NCBI GenBank assembly: GCA_029204225.1
Contig: CM055110.1
Coordinates: forward strand, 33,861,174-33,925,173
Source of the DNA: Diphasiastrum complanatum
Taxonomy: Eukaryota; Streptophyta; Lycopodiopsida; Lycopodiales; Lycopodiaceae
Length of the DNA: 64,000 nucleotides
Reading direction: 5' to 3'
A program made the translations under genes and the position numbers. Positions within the stretch are counted from its first letter, which is position 1, and each line of letters begins with the position of its first letter. This document shows, piece after piece, positions 54,152 through 64,000 of the stretch. The notes beneath the pieces are model-generated. The model was given only the letters and a program-made list of their open reading frames with translations. It was not told the origin of the DNA and searched no databases.

Positions 54152-57100
54152 ATGTTGGAAGCCAATGATAGGCTTACCTCAAGTAACTATTCATTATGGA
54201 AAGTGAGGATGGAGTCACTTCTTGAGATGAATGATGTTTTGGATATTGTTGTAGGTTTGGAGGAGAGACCAGCAACACAACAAGATAAATTGAGGTATGA
54301 CAAGAGGGCCAAGAAGGCTCTACACATGATAAAGATGAATGTTACCAATGAACTTCTCAAGGAAGTTGGTAAGTGCACATCATCTTTGGAAGCTTGGAAT
54401 TCATTGAAGAAGCTTTATGAATCCAAGTCTACTTCTAGAGTGTTGACTCTAAGAAGGCAAATCTTTTCTTGTTTGCAAAAGAATGAAGAAAGTCCAAGTA
54501 CTTTTGTTTTGAGAATGAAAGCATTGAATGATGAGTTAGCTTGCATAGATGAAAGCATTAAGGAAGGAGAGCTTATTCAAGTGATTCTTAATGGCTTTTT
54601 GGATGCTCATGCTAACATTGTTCAAAGTATTGCTATTCAAAAGACTTTGCCAAGTTTGATGGATCTTCAAGAGATCTTGATCAATGAGGAATATAGGCTT
54701 CAAGCAAGAGGTGGATCTACATCGACACTTCAAGAGGATGCTATGTTCACAAAGGGCAAATTCAAGGGCAAAACCAAAAGCAAGTGGTCTAAAGGGCAAG
54801 ATCAAGTGGATGCTTCTTCAAGTGGCAAAAAGAAGGATAGATCAAAGCTCAAGTGCTTCTATTGTGGCATCAAAGGACACTTTGCAAGTGAGTGCTACAA
54901 GAAGAAGAGAGATCAAGGAGACAAGCAAGGTAATCTTACTCTTGATGAGGATGGTTTGGATGTGCAAGATGAAAATGATGATGCTTTTGTGATGTCTTCA
55001 TGTATGCTTGATAATGATCGAGATCTAGATCCTTGGTGGATTGATAGTGGAGCAAGTTCACACATGACCTTTCACAAAGAGTACTTCACTTCTTTGTTGG
55101 CATATGGAGATGACAAGAGGGTGATCTACATGGCCAATGATGGTGAGTGTGCAATCAAAGGGATTGGCACAGTTCCTATTTCTCTCTCTACAAATAGGAA
55201 TGTTCATTTGGAGGATGTCTTGTTTATTCCATCTATTACCAAGAATTTGCTTAGTGTGAGTCAAATGCTAAGTAAGGGCCTCAAGGTGGAGTTTGATGGA
55301 GATGCTTGTTTGATCAAAAGGAAGGATGTCTTGATTGGAAAAGGTAAAAGGCAAGGGAAGTTGTTCAAACTTGATGCTTGTGTTATTGCTAACCAAGTTG
55401 GATGTCTTGCAAGGGAGCCAATTTCTATTCAAGAGGTTTGGCACAAAAGTATGGGACACCTCAACTTCAAGTCATTGGAGGTAATGGCAAGGAAGAAGGT
55501 TGTGATTGGTCTTCCAAGTTCCTTAAGTAATGTCAAGCATGTTTGTGAGTCTTGTGCTTTGTCTAAGTCACATGGACTACCTTATACTAGATCTATTTCT
55601 AGATCTACAAAGCCTTTTCAACTTGTACATTCGGATATTCATGGATTTACTACAATTAGCAATAGTGGAGCTAAGATGTATGTAACATTCATTGATGATT
55701 TTAGTAGATTTTGTTGGATCTATCTACTAAAGAGAAAGGATGAAGTGTATGATGTCTTTGTCAAGCTCAAGAATGCAAGGGAGAACCAATTCTCCACAAA
55801 GATCAAGTTCTTGAGAGGTGACAATGGTGGTGAGTACATATCTAACAAGTTCAAGGCCTTTTGTGATGAGCATGGGACCAAGAGGGAGTATACAACATCA
55901 AGGACTCCACAACAAAATGGAGTGGCTGAAAGGAAGAATAGGACTTTATGTGAAAGTGCTAAAGCTATGAGGCTAAATGCTAATCTTGACAAACGATTTT
56001 GGGATCAAGCTTTGTTGTGTGCCAATTTCTTGTGCAATAGGTGGCCGAGTGCTATTTTGGATGGAAGGACACCTTTTGAGATGCTATTCAAGAGGAGGCC
56101 GAGTGTCAACTTTCTAAGAACCTTTGGATGCACATGCTATGTCAACATTACTCTTGATGATAGGACCAAGGAGGATCCATCTTCAAGAAGAGGTATTTTT
56201 GTTGGATATAGTGAGGTGAGTAAAGCCTACAAGGTTTACATTCCTTCTACTAACAAAGTGATTGTTGGTAGAGATGTCATTTTTTATGAGGGAAACATTC
56301 CAAAGGTGTCTTCAAGCATGATTGATGGTAAAGTAGATGGATCTAACATTCTTGATGTTGATGAGAAGGATCCTACTTTGGATGGTGGTGATGATGGACC
56401 TTCATCAAGTCAAAAGCCAAGGAGAACATCAAGAGAAAGACAAGTATCTTTAAGGCTCACATATGATCAAAAGGGTAAGCAAGTAGTTTCTGGAAATTAT
56501 GTTGCTTTCCTAACCTCTTTGGATGAGCCTACAAGTGTAGATCAAGCGAGGAAAGAAGAGGAGTGGATCCAACCAATGGATCTTGAGTATCGATCTCTTA
56601 TGAAGAGTGGAACATCTTTTGGAGGATCTTCTTGTGTACATGGAGCTATGCAAGTGGATGGATGTTATCTTGCTGTAAAATCAAGTAACGGATCTGGAAA
56701 ACAAAGTTTGTTCAATGACTTTGATGGTCAAGTTGAAGATCAAGAAATTGATCTCAAAGCGCTTCAACTAGTCAAAAGGGAAGTTGGCAATTTGGAGCTA
56801 GTCAAGAGCATCAAAGGAGAGGTAATTGGCAAAGGTGTTATGGATCTGTTTTTGCAGCATATTGAAGACTTGAGTAAGGTCAAAGGAGCAGCAAGGAAGT
56901 GTTTTTTAAGTTTACTTTACTTGTTCTATCTCATGTTTGAGCAATTTCATGTGGATGTGTGCAAATTGTCAAGATATGGTAAAACTAGCTACATTGGTGA
57001 GCATTGTTTTGATGTTGGATTTGTACTAGCATTCTTGGCTGATTTTGCTGATGGAAATGAAGCTATTGGAGGTTCATTATCTCACTCATCCATGGCTAAG

Positions 57101-57697
57101 TTCTCAAGTGTTGAGCTACTTGGTGCCAATACTTGGAAATTGTCAATTTTTGGTGAATTCATGGTCATTTTCTTGTGTCAAGTAGATCTTGAAGATGGAC
57201 TAGTGCAAACTACTTGGTTTATGGAGTCATGTGGTGCTGGATTGGAGTCATTAATGTACTCACCTACTCATGGATTTCCAAGGTTTGATGGTTTCTTGTG
57301 GCAAGATGAAGATGGAGGCTCATTCATGGAGTATCATGGTGGATACAAGGCAACAAAGGACAAAGGAGGAGGAGACATGCAAGCAAAAGTTGATCACTCA
57401 CATTTATTGCTTGTTTGCTGTATTTTTCCAGAGAGTTCAGAGTTGGAAGTATGGTGGAATCATTTCATCTACATTCTATTTGATTCTTCATGTTCTAGTC
57501 ACATTTTTACACGTAAAATTGATGTAAGAAATAGTGAAGCATCCCAAGTGGACACTATTCTCTATATCAATTATGGTTGTTTCTATTTTGAGCATTACAT
57601 GATCATTGAAAGGAGATCTATTCTTAGGAAGAAGATCATTCTTATGATGGATCAAAGCTCTATTGGCAAAAACTTTGCTAGGAGCATTGGAAGCTAG
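54152..57697 (+). CDS. Chimeric copia polyprotein: gag-PR-IN fused to unfamiliar module in place of RT
   Basis: 1181 residues, uninterrupted. Canonical part to residue about 820: gag (LTSSNYSLWKVRMESLL), zinc knuckle CFYCGIKGHFASEC, protease WWIDSGASSHMTF, pre-integrase VWHKSMGHLN, and integrase with HSDIHGF, GDNGGEY and VAERKNR intact. RT then begins as usual (EEWIQPMDLEYRSLMKSGT) but switches at about 56,612 to 360 residues without RT motifs. That part contains LVKSIKGEVIGKGVMDLFLQ, ARKCFLSLLYLFYLMFEQF, MESCGAGLESLMYSPTHGF and KIDVRNSEASQVDTILYINY. All of these occur, in a different order, in the element at 32.4-35.4 kb. RNase H sequence resumes just after (57,684). No YVDD exists. It cannot reverse-transcribe by itself. 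Confidence 0.8.
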   Translation: MLEANDRLTSSNYSLWKVRMESLLEMNDVLDIVVGLEERPATQQDKLRYDKRAKKALHMIKMNVTNELLKEVGKCTSSLEAWNSLKKLYESKSTSRVLTLRRQIFSCLQKNEESPSTFVLRMKALNDELACIDESIKEGELIQVILNGFLDAHANIVQSIAIQKTLPSLMDLQEILINEEYRLQARGGSTSTLQEDAMFTKGKFKGKTKSKWSKGQDQVDASSSGKKKDRSKLKCFYCGIKGHFASECYKKKRDQGDKQGNLTLDEDGLDVQDENDDAFVMSSCMLDNDRDLDPWWIDSGASSHMTFHKEYFTSLLAYGDDKRVIYMANDGECAIKGIGTVPISLSTNRNVHLEDVLFIPSITKNLLSVSQMLSKGLKVEFDGDACLIKRKDVLIGKGKRQGKLFKLDACVIANQVGCLAREPISIQEVWHKSMGHLNFKSLEVMARKKVVIGLPSSLSNVKHVCESCALSKSHGLPYTRSISRSTKPFQLVHSDIHGFTTISNSGAKMYVTFIDDFSRFCWIYLLKRKDEVYDVFVKLKNARENQFSTKIKFLRGDNGGEYISNKFKAFCDEHGTKREYTTSRTPQQNGVAERKNRTLCESAKAMRLNANLDKRFWDQALLCANFLCNRWPSAILDGRTPFEMLFKRRPSVNFLRTFGCTCYVNITLDDRTKEDPSSRRGIFVGYSEVSKAYKVYIPSTNKVIVGRDVIFYEGNIPKVSSSMIDGKVDGSNILDVDEKDPTLDGGDDGPSSSQKPRRTSRERQVSLRLTYDQKGKQVVSGNYVAFLTSLDEPTSVDQARKEEEWIQPMDLEYRSLMKSGTSFGGSSCVHGAMQVDGCYLAVKSSNGSGKQSLFNDFDGQVEDQEIDLKALQLVKREVGNLELVKSIKGEVIGKGVMDLFLQHIEDLSKVKGAARKCFLSLLYLFYLMFEQFHVDVCKLSRYGKTSYIGEHCFDVGFVLAFLADFADGNEAIGGSLSHSSMAKFSSVELLGANTWKLSIFGEFMVIFLCQVDLEDGLVQTTWFMESCGAGLESLMYSPTHGFPRFDGFLWQDEDGGSFMEYHGGYKATKDKGGGDMQAKVDHSHLLLVCCIFPESSELEVWWNHFIYILFDSSCSSHIFTRKIDVRNSEASQVDTILYINYGCFYFEHYMIIERRSILRKKIILMMDQSSIGKNFARSIGS

Positions 57698-57830
57698 GAA
57701 AGCGAGTTTTGAGGTACATCATTGGAACTCGAGATTTTGGCATATTGTATGAGGGATCATCACCTAATCTTTTTGGATTTTCAGATTCAGACTATGCTGG
57801 AGATATAATGGATAGGAAATCCACTCCTAA
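57684..57830 (+). pseudogene. Copia RNase H remnant
   Basis: HWKLGKRVLRYIIGTRDFGI followed by SDSDYAGDIMDRKST, the start of a copia RNase H domain. It lies directly after, and in a different frame from, the chimeric polyprotein, so the unfamiliar module replaced exactly the RT core. Similarity ends near 57,830. Confidence 0.8.
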
Positions 57831-58189
57831 CTGGCTGAGGTCGCCCTACTGTAGGCTATCTTCTGCTCCAAACCGCTCTTCAAACGGTATTCGATTGGAT
57901 GACATTGTTGTTGACAACGTAATAGCAAGTGTTAACGTGTAAAATTTTGAGCTACCTTTGAAAAATCTTTTTTTCATAGAGATGAAATCAACTGATCAAA
58001 ACTATAAGTTTTATTGTTGTTTTATAATGTTCAAAATCTTTATAAATCATTAAATTTCTTTAAGGGGCTTGTCTCAGATTTAGAAGTGTGCATAATTTCA
58101 CCCTTCTCTGCCCTAGCTTCCTCCCTTATTGTTTCCTCTTGTAGAACCTTTAGCTTCATCACCTGTCCCTTCATTTTTCACATCCACCA

Positions 58190-58350
58190 CATGCACCTCC
58201 TCCTGCTCTTCCTCCTCTTGTTGGTCCTGCTCTGTCTGGTGGTCTTGCTGGTCATATTGTGTCTAGTCTTGTTGCTCTTCCTCGTGGTCCTGCTCTAGCT
58301 GGTGGTCCTACTCTTGGTACTCATGTTGGTCTCGCTCTTCCTCCTTATCT
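58190..58350. repeat. CTC/CTG-rich low-complexity stretch
   Basis: Degenerate repeats such as CCTGCTCTTCCTCCTCTTG, TGGTCCTGCTCT and CTGGTGGTC. The open frame across it (Leu/Val-rich) is a by-product of base composition. Confidence 0.6.
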
Positions 58351-58354
58351 TACT

Positions 58355-59030
58355 TAAGAGAGATGGTGATGTGGTAGCAAGTGGGACTAGATGTGGTAAT
58401 CTTTTCAAGATTGATGCTAATACTTGTGGAAGTGTGGCCAAGAGGAGCTTGGATCATCTCAAAGAGGAGAAGGCTAGTGATCTACCTCAACCTATGCTCC
58501 AAGATGGTAAGGCTCATGAAGAGGGTGCTTTGGAAAAAGCACAAGGAGAGTTATTGCATCATTTGGATGATCTCATTTCATCATGCAAAGCAAACATGGT
58601 GCCATTTCATGTGATTTCTTATTTTAAGACTTCAATATCAATGGTGCTTGACATGAAGATTGCAATAGTTGATAATTTGGGGATCTTTAGATCCATATGC
58701 TTTGCCAATATTTCTTTTCATATAAGAAGTAAGGAGGATGTCATCTCAATTAAGAGGATGATGGTAGGATTCTCAAATCTACCAAAAATCCAAGTGTATG
58801 CTGGAGATTTGCCAAGGCTTGAGGAGGAGTCTTCTCAACACATGGTTTCATGGAGAGATCTTCAAGAGGCAAGGCTGAGTCTTTGTGGCTCACAATACAT
58901 GGCAAAGAGGGGCAATTTTCATATTGTATCTACTTTAACACATTCACTTTTGCTTCTCTTCCATTATTTGATGTACCATCTTGCTTTGTTGAGATTTCTA
59001 CATCTCAAAGTTGGAGTGAGGCAATACTAG
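58355..59030 (+). pseudogene. Copia pre-integrase scrap fused to unfamiliar sequence
   Basis: Begins RDGDVVASGTRCGNLFKIDA, the end of a copia gag-pre-integrase motif (compare KQGRLFKLDANVA in the intact element). It then continues about 200 residues without integrase or RT motifs: HLKEEKASDLPQPML, GELLHHLDDLISSCKANMVP, IRSKEDVISIKRMMVGFSNL and MVSWRDLQEARLSLCGSQ. The pattern of a canonical copia domain running into unfamiliar coding sequence is like that at 54-57.7 kb, but I found no shared block. Low certainty that the second part is coding. Confidence 0.4.
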
Positions 59031-60734
59031 TCTTGTATCATGCCTCTAGTATGGGCATATTTCTTGTCATTTTATGTTTCCAAATTACTTAGAAAGCAAG
59101 TGGTTGTGTCATCAATTATTTGATCTTGGATCTTGTAAGAGCAAGCATGAGATTATTTTTCATAATGCAAAAAATGTTGTTTTTTTCATTTTTGGAGGCA
59201 GTTTGTAAACTTCTCTTGAGATTGGTGAATCATCCATAAAGGACACCTACATCCTTGAGCAAGTATATAGCCTCAAAAATATCAAGATGGTGTTTGATTT
59301 CAAGATTAGATTCATCATGGAAAAGGTTCATAGTATGTGGACTTGTCAAGCTAGAATTGAAAGTCTTGATAATCATCACATTCGCTCATCTTATGATCTT
59401 GATCTTTATGAGGCATGGAAGCCTTGAATTTCACTCTTTATGGTGCAGCAATCTCCATGCAAGTGGAGCTTTCAAGTCAAAGATCATCATCAAGCATGGA
59501 GGAAGCACAAGGAAATGGTGGCAAATTGGTGGAATGCTCTTCAAAGGAGTTGACAAGTGATTTCTACCAAAGAAGCCTTATCATGGATATGGTGAAGTTG
59601 CTGCTGAGAATCCCTTGGCTTGTTTTCACATGATATGCATACCAAAGGATCCACTCAACAAGTTTCACAAGCATCTTGTTTGATCTAACAAAAATAAAGA
59701 TCAGTGAACAAAATTAGGTATAGACGGTAGGAATATCCGTATTTTTCCAAAAATATTTTTTGTAAAAAGATGTCTTTTTTGGGGAGATATCTGAAAGTTT
59801 TGAAAGATTTTGTTTGTAGAAAAACAAGGCCTTGGCCAAGGGTAGCATATCAAAGAGTCGGTTAGCATGAGAATCTCCTTTTATATTTGTGAAGTTTTGT
59901 TTTAAACAGGTTCATGATCGTATTCAAGATAATGGGATGATGTGGTATTAGAGCAAGAGAAGAAAACAAAGAGAAATGAATAGAAATAGACATTGTAACA
60001 ATTAGCAATGTAGTGGATAAGCTTCAACTTCTTATGACATTGACCATGTTTATATATTTAACAAAATCTAAATCTCTATGTTCCAATAATAACTGTATGA
60101 CTAGTAAACTTTCATGACATAAATTTTCTCATGAGATCATATTTTTTTACACCATTAGTTAAGAATATTATGTATCACTATTTTTCAAACTTCCCTAAAT
60201 ATTTCTATCAATTTCATGAATCTTATAAATTTCAAAATCAAGTATACTAACTAAAATTATTTATTGACTCTTTTTACATATAATGTGTAAAGTTCTTTAT
60301 TTGAATCTGGTTTTTGTTGTAAATTTTAGTTTTAGTTAAGATTTGATTATATGAGGTTGTGAATATTTTGAATTTCTAATTCATGGTGCACAAGACTAAT
60401 TATAAATTCATTTGTTCAGCCTACTAAAAAAGTAGCCGTATTTGAATCCATGACTTTTTAGTATTGCTATTGAATTTGAGGCTTTATAGGTCTTGTGTAT
60501 GTATAGTGGATTGCTCCAACTAAGGGCTTTTCACAATAGATAACTCAAATCCTCGTTTCTTGAGAAGGAATTGGTAGCGTCACCACCCTAAGTGTAATAT
60601 CACCAAAATAAAGTTATGTACTTTTACACAAGCTTCTACACGAAGGGTCTTGCAATTTGCCATGTTAGCATAAAATAAGGTTACGAACAAAATCAAAGCT
60701 ACTTTCACATCGGACAAATTTCATTTCATCATTA
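59031..60734. other. Retroelement debris and A/T-rich intergenic sequence
   Basis: GATGTGGTATTAGAGCAAG near 59,939 resembles a copia primer-binding site, so 59.7-59.95 kb may be an LTR end. The rest is A/T-rich without recognisable coding sequence. Confidence 0.35.
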
Positions 60735-60790
60735 GAAGGGGCTTTTGTTGAGGAAGCCCCAACTTGGTGAAAGCCCCTTCCTCAACAAAC
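60735..60790. repeat. Inverted repeat able to form a hairpin
   Basis: TTTGTTGAGGAAG (about 60,744-60,756) is matched by CTTCCTCAACAAA (60,777-60,789), a perfect 13-bp inverted repeat with a 20-bp loop. An alternative pairing, GAAGGGGCT with AGCCCCTTC, overlaps it. Located about 700 bp upstream of the RTF1 homologue. Could be a MITE end or a chance hairpin. Confidence 0.5.
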
Positions 60791-61019
60791 TGGCCTTGGA
60801 GCTAAACCTTCCCCTTTCGTAGTATCATTCTTCACTTTTTAACAAAGGAAATTGGTGCATCTCGTAGAGCGGAATTCGTGGGACAAATTAAAAATTTGTG
60901 GCAAAATCTTCTAGACGCACCTTAAGATTGCCCCAAGAGGTGCATGCAAAACATGCTCCTCTATCTAAACACATATTTTGTAGGTTAGTGATGTAAAAAA
61001 TAGATTACAACAAAAAAAG

Positions 61020-61483
61020 AAGAAATTACTTTGAGACCCCCCTCCCACCCCACCCCACCCACCCCCAAAAGGAAGAAAAAAAAGGGCATTCAATTTCAGG
61101 CCATTTTCAGTTGCCTACTACTGATACTACTAGTACTAGGCTTTAATAAGATTCAAAAAGCAAAAGCAAATTCAGGAGACAACTAAATCACCATATTCCT
61201 CTCAGTACTGCTGCTTTCTATCTCTTCGCAACCTCGCCCCCTTCTCCTCGACTCCTCCTTCCGAGACCTGAGCTTTTTATGCGTAATCTTTGTTAAAGCG
61301 TGTCGATTTTCAATAACTACACACAAAATCCTTTGCATGCAGCTTCATTGTTTCTAAGAATTTTGACGTTGCTGAGGAGAGCTAGCTATAGAAATCTAGT
61401 ACTGCTGTTATTCCTTATTGCTGTAAGTGAAATAGCTTTACTGCTCACGAATTCAGAATGTGATATTCACAATAATAACTAGC
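61020..61483 (+). promoter_or_regulatory. 5' region of the RTF1/VIP5 homologue
   Basis: Contains a C-rich tract at about 61,035-61,070 (CCCCTCCCACCCCACCCCAC type) and, from 61,195, a CT-rich stretch (TCTATCTCTTCG, CCCCCTTCTCCTCGACTCCTCC) typical of plant core promoters and leaders. No clear TATA box. Stops in frame upstream of 61,484 support the chosen start. Confidence 0.45.
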
Positions 61484-63322
61484 ATGAGAGGCGAGCAAGA
61501 GCTTGAGAATATGCTACTGGAGGTGGCAGGCCGCCCAAGAGGCAGTGCAGGCATACAGCCTTCTAAGCGCCGGGAATCCAGTTCTGACGATGGCGTTGTC
61601 GATGATCACCAGGACTACGATGGCAGAATTAGTAGATATGAAGACGATGGTGCCCATTGTAGGAAAGGCAGCTTAAAGGCGCTGCTGAAGAAGCGATTTG
61701 ATACAGTGGATAAGGATAATGAAGATAGCGGGAATGGTGATCACAGTGATCTTTCATACAGAAAGTATCTTTACAAAGATGAAGAAGACAGGCGGCAGCT
61801 AGATAGCATGTCAGAACTGCAGAGGGAGATGACCTTGTATGACAGATCCGAGAAACGCGAGAACCTCCTGAAAAAGATACGCCCCACAGGTCCCAGTACA
61901 CAACAGATGATGATCAGGGGTCGCAACGAAGGTCCATATTCCTCCAGGATATTGCGCTCATCTGTGCGAGAATCTGCGATGAGCGTGAAGGCCGTGAAGG
62001 CAGATGCACTAAAAGCTTTGGTGGCAACCAGGCAGCGTGCTAAAGACACGGACACAAGAGGGCGCTGGGGGAGCAAAAGCAGGAGATCTAGACGAGGTGA
62101 GAGCGAGCCTTCATCACTAGACGAGGAATCCGAATCAGATGGGGAGGATTCTGGATCAGTAGACGAAGAAAGAGAAAGTAATGATGCAGACAACAATCTT
62201 ATCAAAAGCATCACCATCAGACGATCCAAATTGTTGAAGTGGTTCATGGAGCCCTTCTTCGAAGACGTAATTCGAGGTTGCTTTGTGCGGATTGGCATAG
62301 GCCGCACTTCCAGCTCTGGCCTAAACATCTATAGATTGTGCTTTGTTAAGAATGTTGATGCAAAGAGGCCGGACAAAGTTTACAAATTCGAAAACAAAAT
62401 GACCTACAAGTACCTGAATTGCACCTGGGGTGATGATTGCACAGCTGCTAGATGGCAAATGGCAAGAGTTTCTGATCAGGCACCCACAGATGAAGATATT
62501 AAGGCATGGAAACGTGCTTGCTCAGGGCGCGGGATTACCACGGCTGAAATTTTAGAGAAGCAAAAGGCGCTGTTGAAAGTCAACAGTTTTGTGTATTCAG
62601 CAGCTACTGTGAAACAGATGCTTCAAGAAAAGAAGCAGGCAGCTGCACGACCTTCAAACATTGCTCTTGAGAAGGACCGGTTGTTGAAACAGTTGGCACT
62701 AGCAGAAAGCAAGGGAGCGTATGGAGAGTTGGGGAAGCTGAAAGACAAGCTCAAAGAGCTGGAAGCATATTCTTTGCAGCTTTTATCAAAAAACACCAAG
62801 GCACAACAGATCGAAATGATGAACAGGAGGAATAGGATTGAGAATTTGAAGAATGCCTCAGAGCTGAAACCTATCAATCCCCATGCAAAGGCTGGGGAAG
62901 CAGGATATGACCCATTTTCAAGGCGTTGGACAAGGTCTCAAAATTACTACAAATTAGATTCTTCCCATGCAGCAGCAGTGAAAATTGGGGATGAAGGAAA
63001 GGCTGACAAACAGAAAGCTGCAGAAGTACTAGTGGATGCTGCTAATTCACAAACTGGAGATCAGGATAGTTCCAAGCTGGTTAACATGCAGACCACCGTG
63101 GAAAAGAGTTCAAAAATCTACAATCTGCATGACTTTAAGTTGCCCATGTCCTTAGATATGATAGAACAGCTTGGGGGTGCTCAAGGGGCTCCTCTTGCCT
63201 TTATGGAGCGCAAGCGAAAGCTGGAAGCAAGCTACGGTGTTCGTGTTGAGGACAACGATGATCGTAGACATTGCTTAACAATCACAGTAGATGACTATAA
63301 GAGAAGGAGAGGGCTACTGTAA
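61484..63322 (+). CDS. VIP5: RTF1 homologue, Plus3-domain subunit of the PAF1 complex
   Basis: 612 residues in one exon from ATG 61,484, the first in-frame ATG. RTF1 is a nuclear subunit of the PAF1 complex, which travels with RNA polymerase II and promotes H2B ubiquitination and H3K4 methylation; the Arabidopsis homologue is VIP5. Seen here: N-terminal MRGEQELENMLLEVAGRP, an acidic/Ser-rich segment, RKYLYKDEEDRRQLDSMSEL and REMTLYDRSEKRENL, then a basic and acidic low-complexity region (SEPSSLDEESESDGEDSGSV). The Plus3 domain spans residues about 241-365 (ITIRRSKLLKWFMEPFFEDV; VRIGIG; YRLCFVKNVD; TAARWQMARVSD). A coiled-coil-like helix follows at about 378-460, with LEKDRLLKQLALAESKGAYG and MMNRRNRIENL. 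Then come YDPFSRRWTRSQNYY and a conserved-looking tail. The length is in the usual range for plant RTF1. No defects are seen. Confidence 0.93.
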   Translation: MRGEQELENMLLEVAGRPRGSAGIQPSKRRESSSDDGVVDDHQDYDGRISRYEDDGAHCRKGSLKALLKKRFDTVDKDNEDSGNGDHSDLSYRKYLYKDEEDRRQLDSMSELQREMTLYDRSEKRENLLKKIRPTGPSTQQMMIRGRNEGPYSSRILRSSVRESAMSVKAVKADALKALVATRQRAKDTDTRGRWGSKSRRSRRGESEPSSLDEESESDGEDSGSVDEERESNDADNNLIKSITIRRSKLLKWFMEPFFEDVIRGCFVRIGIGRTSSSGLNIYRLCFVKNVDAKRPDKVYKFENKMTYKYLNCTWGDDCTAARWQMARVSDQAPTDEDIKAWKRACSGRGITTAEILEKQKALLKVNSFVYSAATVKQMLQEKKQAAARPSNIALEKDRLLKQLALAESKGAYGELGKLKDKLKELEAYSLQLLSKNTKAQQIEMMNRRNRIENLKNASELKPINPHAKAGEAGYDPFSRRWTRSQNYYKLDSSHAAAVKIGDEGKADKQKAAEVLVDAANSQTGDQDSSKLVNMQTTVEKSSKIYNLHDFKLPMSLDMIEQLGGAQGAPLAFMERKRKLEASYGVRVEDNDDRRHCLTITVDDYKRRRGLL

Positions 63323-64000
63323 TATTCTATTTTTCTTAGCTTTCAGCTCAGAGGAGGTTGCATCTTAAGACATATCATGACCATGTTCCTGTTATAATAC
63401 ATGATCCTTTCTTCCCTCTTGGGTCATATGTGCAGTGAGCATAGAATATGTGCCAGAATGATAGAAAGCCTGAGAAAAAGTGGAGTCAGCAATAGTGAAT
63501 GAATTAGAAATTGCAGTCAAAATAATCAGCACAGCATCAACATTAGCAAAACAAAAACATTGGGCATACCACAAAGGCCTTGGCATTATTGTGGTGTTTT
63601 CAGATTTGTAAATGTTTGAAATGAGAAATTACCATTAAGTTAGAATGGATGAAAAGATTGAAGCTTGCTCTGCGATGTCAGTCGCCCCTTTAAGTCCACT
63701 ATGCCTGAAAAAAAAATACGCTTCTCTGAAGGCTCTACAGCTGACATATCTTTGCGATCCAAGGCTGATTGAATTTCAAACCTATTAGCTGAGTGAGATT
63801 TCGCTTATAAGGGCACGAGTGCGTTTGATAGGCTAACCAGGAGGTATGGAAAAATAGATTACAGACTGTGCAAGAGCAGAGCCTGAAGGTTTAGAGATTT
63901 GAACGTGTAGCAGCTGTTATTCATAGAAAAAAACGAGAAAAATGATGTTGTGACACGGCGTCTACAAATTGTAAACGCTCACATCCATGCCTTCCTTTGG
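63323..64000 (+). other. 3' region of the RTF1 homologue and intergenic sequence
   Basis: Probably contains the 3' UTR; TATAATACATG near 63,395 is a weak candidate for a near-upstream element. No further gene is seen to the end of the window. Confidence 0.4.

Noticed and set aside
58014-58350. Leu/Val-rich open frame suggesting a membrane protein
   Set aside because: Created by a CTC/CTG low-complexity tract; no start context and not conserved.
61629-62328. Long minus-strand open frames inside the RTF1 homologue
   Set aside because: Antisense shadows of Ser/Asp/Glu-rich coding sequence.

Overview
The window reads as nuclear DNA of a land plant with a large, retrotransposon-filled genome. 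Evidence: two conserved plant genes (an RTF1/VIP5 homologue and a nepenthesin-type aspartic protease), Ty1/copia elements primed by initiator tRNA-Met (TGGTATCAGAGC), plant-type Ty3/gypsy fragments, GT-AG introns and very low gene density. A gymnosperm, fern or bryophyte seems more likely than a compact angiosperm genome, but I cannot name the species.

Layout. 1-5.6 kb: a copia scrap abuts a broken copy of an unfamiliar DDE-transposase-like gene (+) with a convergent acidic partner gene (-). Then comes a block of CACGTG boxes and TATCGCACTTGTGCGC motifs, then a truncated copy of a second unfamiliar gene. 7.0-8.9 kb: the end of a Ty3/gypsy integrase lies beside an intron-containing, frameshifted N4/N6-type DNA methyltransferase pseudogene. 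9.9-21.4 kb: a decayed chromodomain Ty3/gypsy element (-) whose upstream LTR was hit twice by copia elements. The first is an internally deleted copy (11,847-14,818, TSD ACTTA). The second is a complete element (15,011-21,322, 862-bp LTRs that look identical, TSD ACAAT, intact 1326-aa polyprotein). 21.4-31.5 kb: scraps of copia, gypsy, a third transposase copy (-) and an unknown two-part gene.

31.7-37.3 kb: a young non-autonomous copia-type element (-), with 647-bp LTRs that look identical and TSD TACAT. It encodes gag followed by about 750 residues of unfamiliar protein and no pol. 38.5-42.2 kb: a convergent pair of unfamiliar genes with introns (element B), the minus one being the full-length relative of the 5-kb fragment. 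43.1-44.8 kb: a tRNA-derived SINE candidate and the nepenthesin gene, which carries an amber codon at position 27. 46.8-49.8 kb: an unknown gene and a gypsy integrase (-). 50.2-53.7 kb: the most complete copy of the transposase/partner pair. 54.1-57.8 kb: a copia gag-PR-IN whose RT core has been replaced, in frame, by the same unfamiliar module as the 31.7-kb element. 61.5-63.3 kb: the intact RTF1/VIP5 gene, the only clearly functional host gene.

The best candidates for something undescribed are the two-gene transposase/partner family (three copies), the convergent element B pair that shares a similar CACGTG-rich flank, and the copia-borne module that replaces reverse transcriptase in two elements. 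All homology statements come from reading translations by eye; no database search was run.
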